Under the pieces are notes generated by a model. The model searched no databases, was not told where the DNA came from, and saw only the letters and a program-made list of their open reading frames with translations. A stretch of DNA of 7,557 bases from Gelidibacter sp035515035 (GTDB taxonomy: Bacteria; Bacteroidota; Bacteroidia; Flavobacteriales; Flavobacteriaceae). Location: positions 1 to 7,557 of the forward strand of contig NZ_DATJCA010000105.1 of NCBI RefSeq assembly GCF_035515035.1, in the 5' to 3' direction. Every line of letters begins with the position of its first letter. Positions within the stretch are counted from its first letter, which is position 1. The position numbers and the translations under genes are program-made. Below, one piece after another: positions 7,050 to 7,557 of this stretch.

Positions 7050-7557
7050 TTAAAATGAATAACTCAGGACTCCTGCGAAGTTTCGAGGATCAGTTTGGTT
7101 GATATAACTCGTTCTATATGCATTGTAGCCTATCTCATCAAAGATGTTATTGAGTAAAAACCTAAAGTTCCAATGGGAATCGATGCTGTAGGCAATCTGG
7201 GCATTCACTTGGGTGTAGGCTTCAACATTAAACGGTTTCTGGTTTGGCACAATTCCTTCGTGGGTTACTGCTCCTGAGCTCCAATCGTTTATTGGACGTT
7301 CTCCGGTATAATAGATTCCTGCTCCAACTGACAGACCATCTAGCTTTTCCTTGAAACTGTAATTGGCATAAGCATTAAAAGTATGCTTTGGTGTGTTTAA
7401 TGGAGCGGAGCCATATACATAGGAAGTATGTTCCTTGTACTGCGCATCGATATAAGAATATCCAGTAATAACTTCCAAATTATCTAATAAACGACCGGTG
7501 AGCTCTACTTCAATGCCTTTTCGTTCATCATTTCCTCCCTTTTGATAGTATCCCGTG
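7050..7557 (-). CDS. C-terminal part of a TonB-dependent siderophore-type outer-membrane receptor, 5' end beyond window
   Basis: The reading frame is open from the right edge to the TAA at 7050, giving the last 168 or so residues of a longer protein. The segment entering the window reads TGYYQKGGNDERKGIEVE and continues without a break through an in-frame TTG at 7478, so that codon is not a start. The visible part is beta-barrel: alternating strands with aromatic girdles, GAGIYYTGERP, a LLNNIFDE strand-turn, and a final TDPRNFAGVLSYSF. The ending shows the PRNF motif and terminal Phe typical of ferrichrome- or pyoverdine-type siderophore receptors. The plug and TonB box are outside the window. 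Its partner downstream is the PepSY membrane protein, a common pairing for iron-siderophore import. Expression is probably Fur-controlled upstream of the window, which is inference. Confidence 0.85.
   Translation of the reverse strand, partial: TGYYQKGGNDERKGIEVELTGRLLDNLEVITGYSYIDAQYKEHTSYVYGSAPLNTPKHTFNAYANYSFKEKLDGLSVGAGIYYTGERPINDWSSGAVTHEGIVPNQKPFNVEAYTQVNAQIAYSIDSHWNFRFLLNNIFDEIGYNAYRTSYINQTDPRNFAGVLSYSF

Noticed and set aside
7050..7478. A 142-residue gene starting at 7478
   Set aside because: The codon at 7478 is an in-frame TTG inside a beta-barrel reading frame that stays open to the right edge. It is an internal leucine of the receptor, not a start.

Overview
The window looks like a piece of chromosome from a low-GC member of the Bacteroidota, most likely a marine or soil Flavobacteriaceae. 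The signs are AT-rich intergenic DNA, start codons without Shine-Dalgarno sequences, a textbook Bacteroidota promoter (TTG-N20-TATATTTG), hybrid two-component kinases, and a TonB-dependent receptor ending in an aromatic-terminated beta strand. No species can be named from the sequence alone. Every gene I can support lies on the minus strand, so the biological reading order runs from the right edge to the left edge.

Right end (about 7557 to 5721): an iron-acquisition pair. The 3' part of a TonB-dependent siderophore-type receptor enters from the right edge. A perfect 12-bp hairpin follows, and then a complete PepSY-associated four-helix membrane protein of the siderophore-reductase/PiuB type. 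This block ends at a plausible intrinsic terminator. The receptor would import the ferric chelate across the outer membrane, and the PepSY-TM protein would probably reduce or release the iron at the inner membrane. About 490 bp then contain no recognisable gene.

Middle (5327 to 752): a two-gene signalling operon with a 37-bp gap. The first gene is a large membrane hybrid kinase (TM-CHASE-TM-PAS-PAS-HisKA-HATPase-REC plus a helical tail). The second is a soluble REC-HisKA-HATPase protein whose ATP-binding G1 and G2 boxes are badly degraded while its phospho-accepting His and Asp are intact. The tail of the first protein looks like an Hpt domain in which Asn replaces the His. This suggests a phosphorelay in which the second protein acts as the histidine phosphotransfer step, in the manner of Spo0B or ChpT, rather than as a true kinase. 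No DNA-binding or enzymatic output domain is present in the window.

Left end (563 to 1): a short secreted protein that appears cut off at its C-terminus. It is followed within about 110 bp by a consensus promoter and the first 17 codons of what looks like an IS5-family transposase. The simplest reading is that an insertion sequence landed in, and truncated, a longer secreted-protein gene. The outer end of the element cannot be fixed because its other end lies outside the window.
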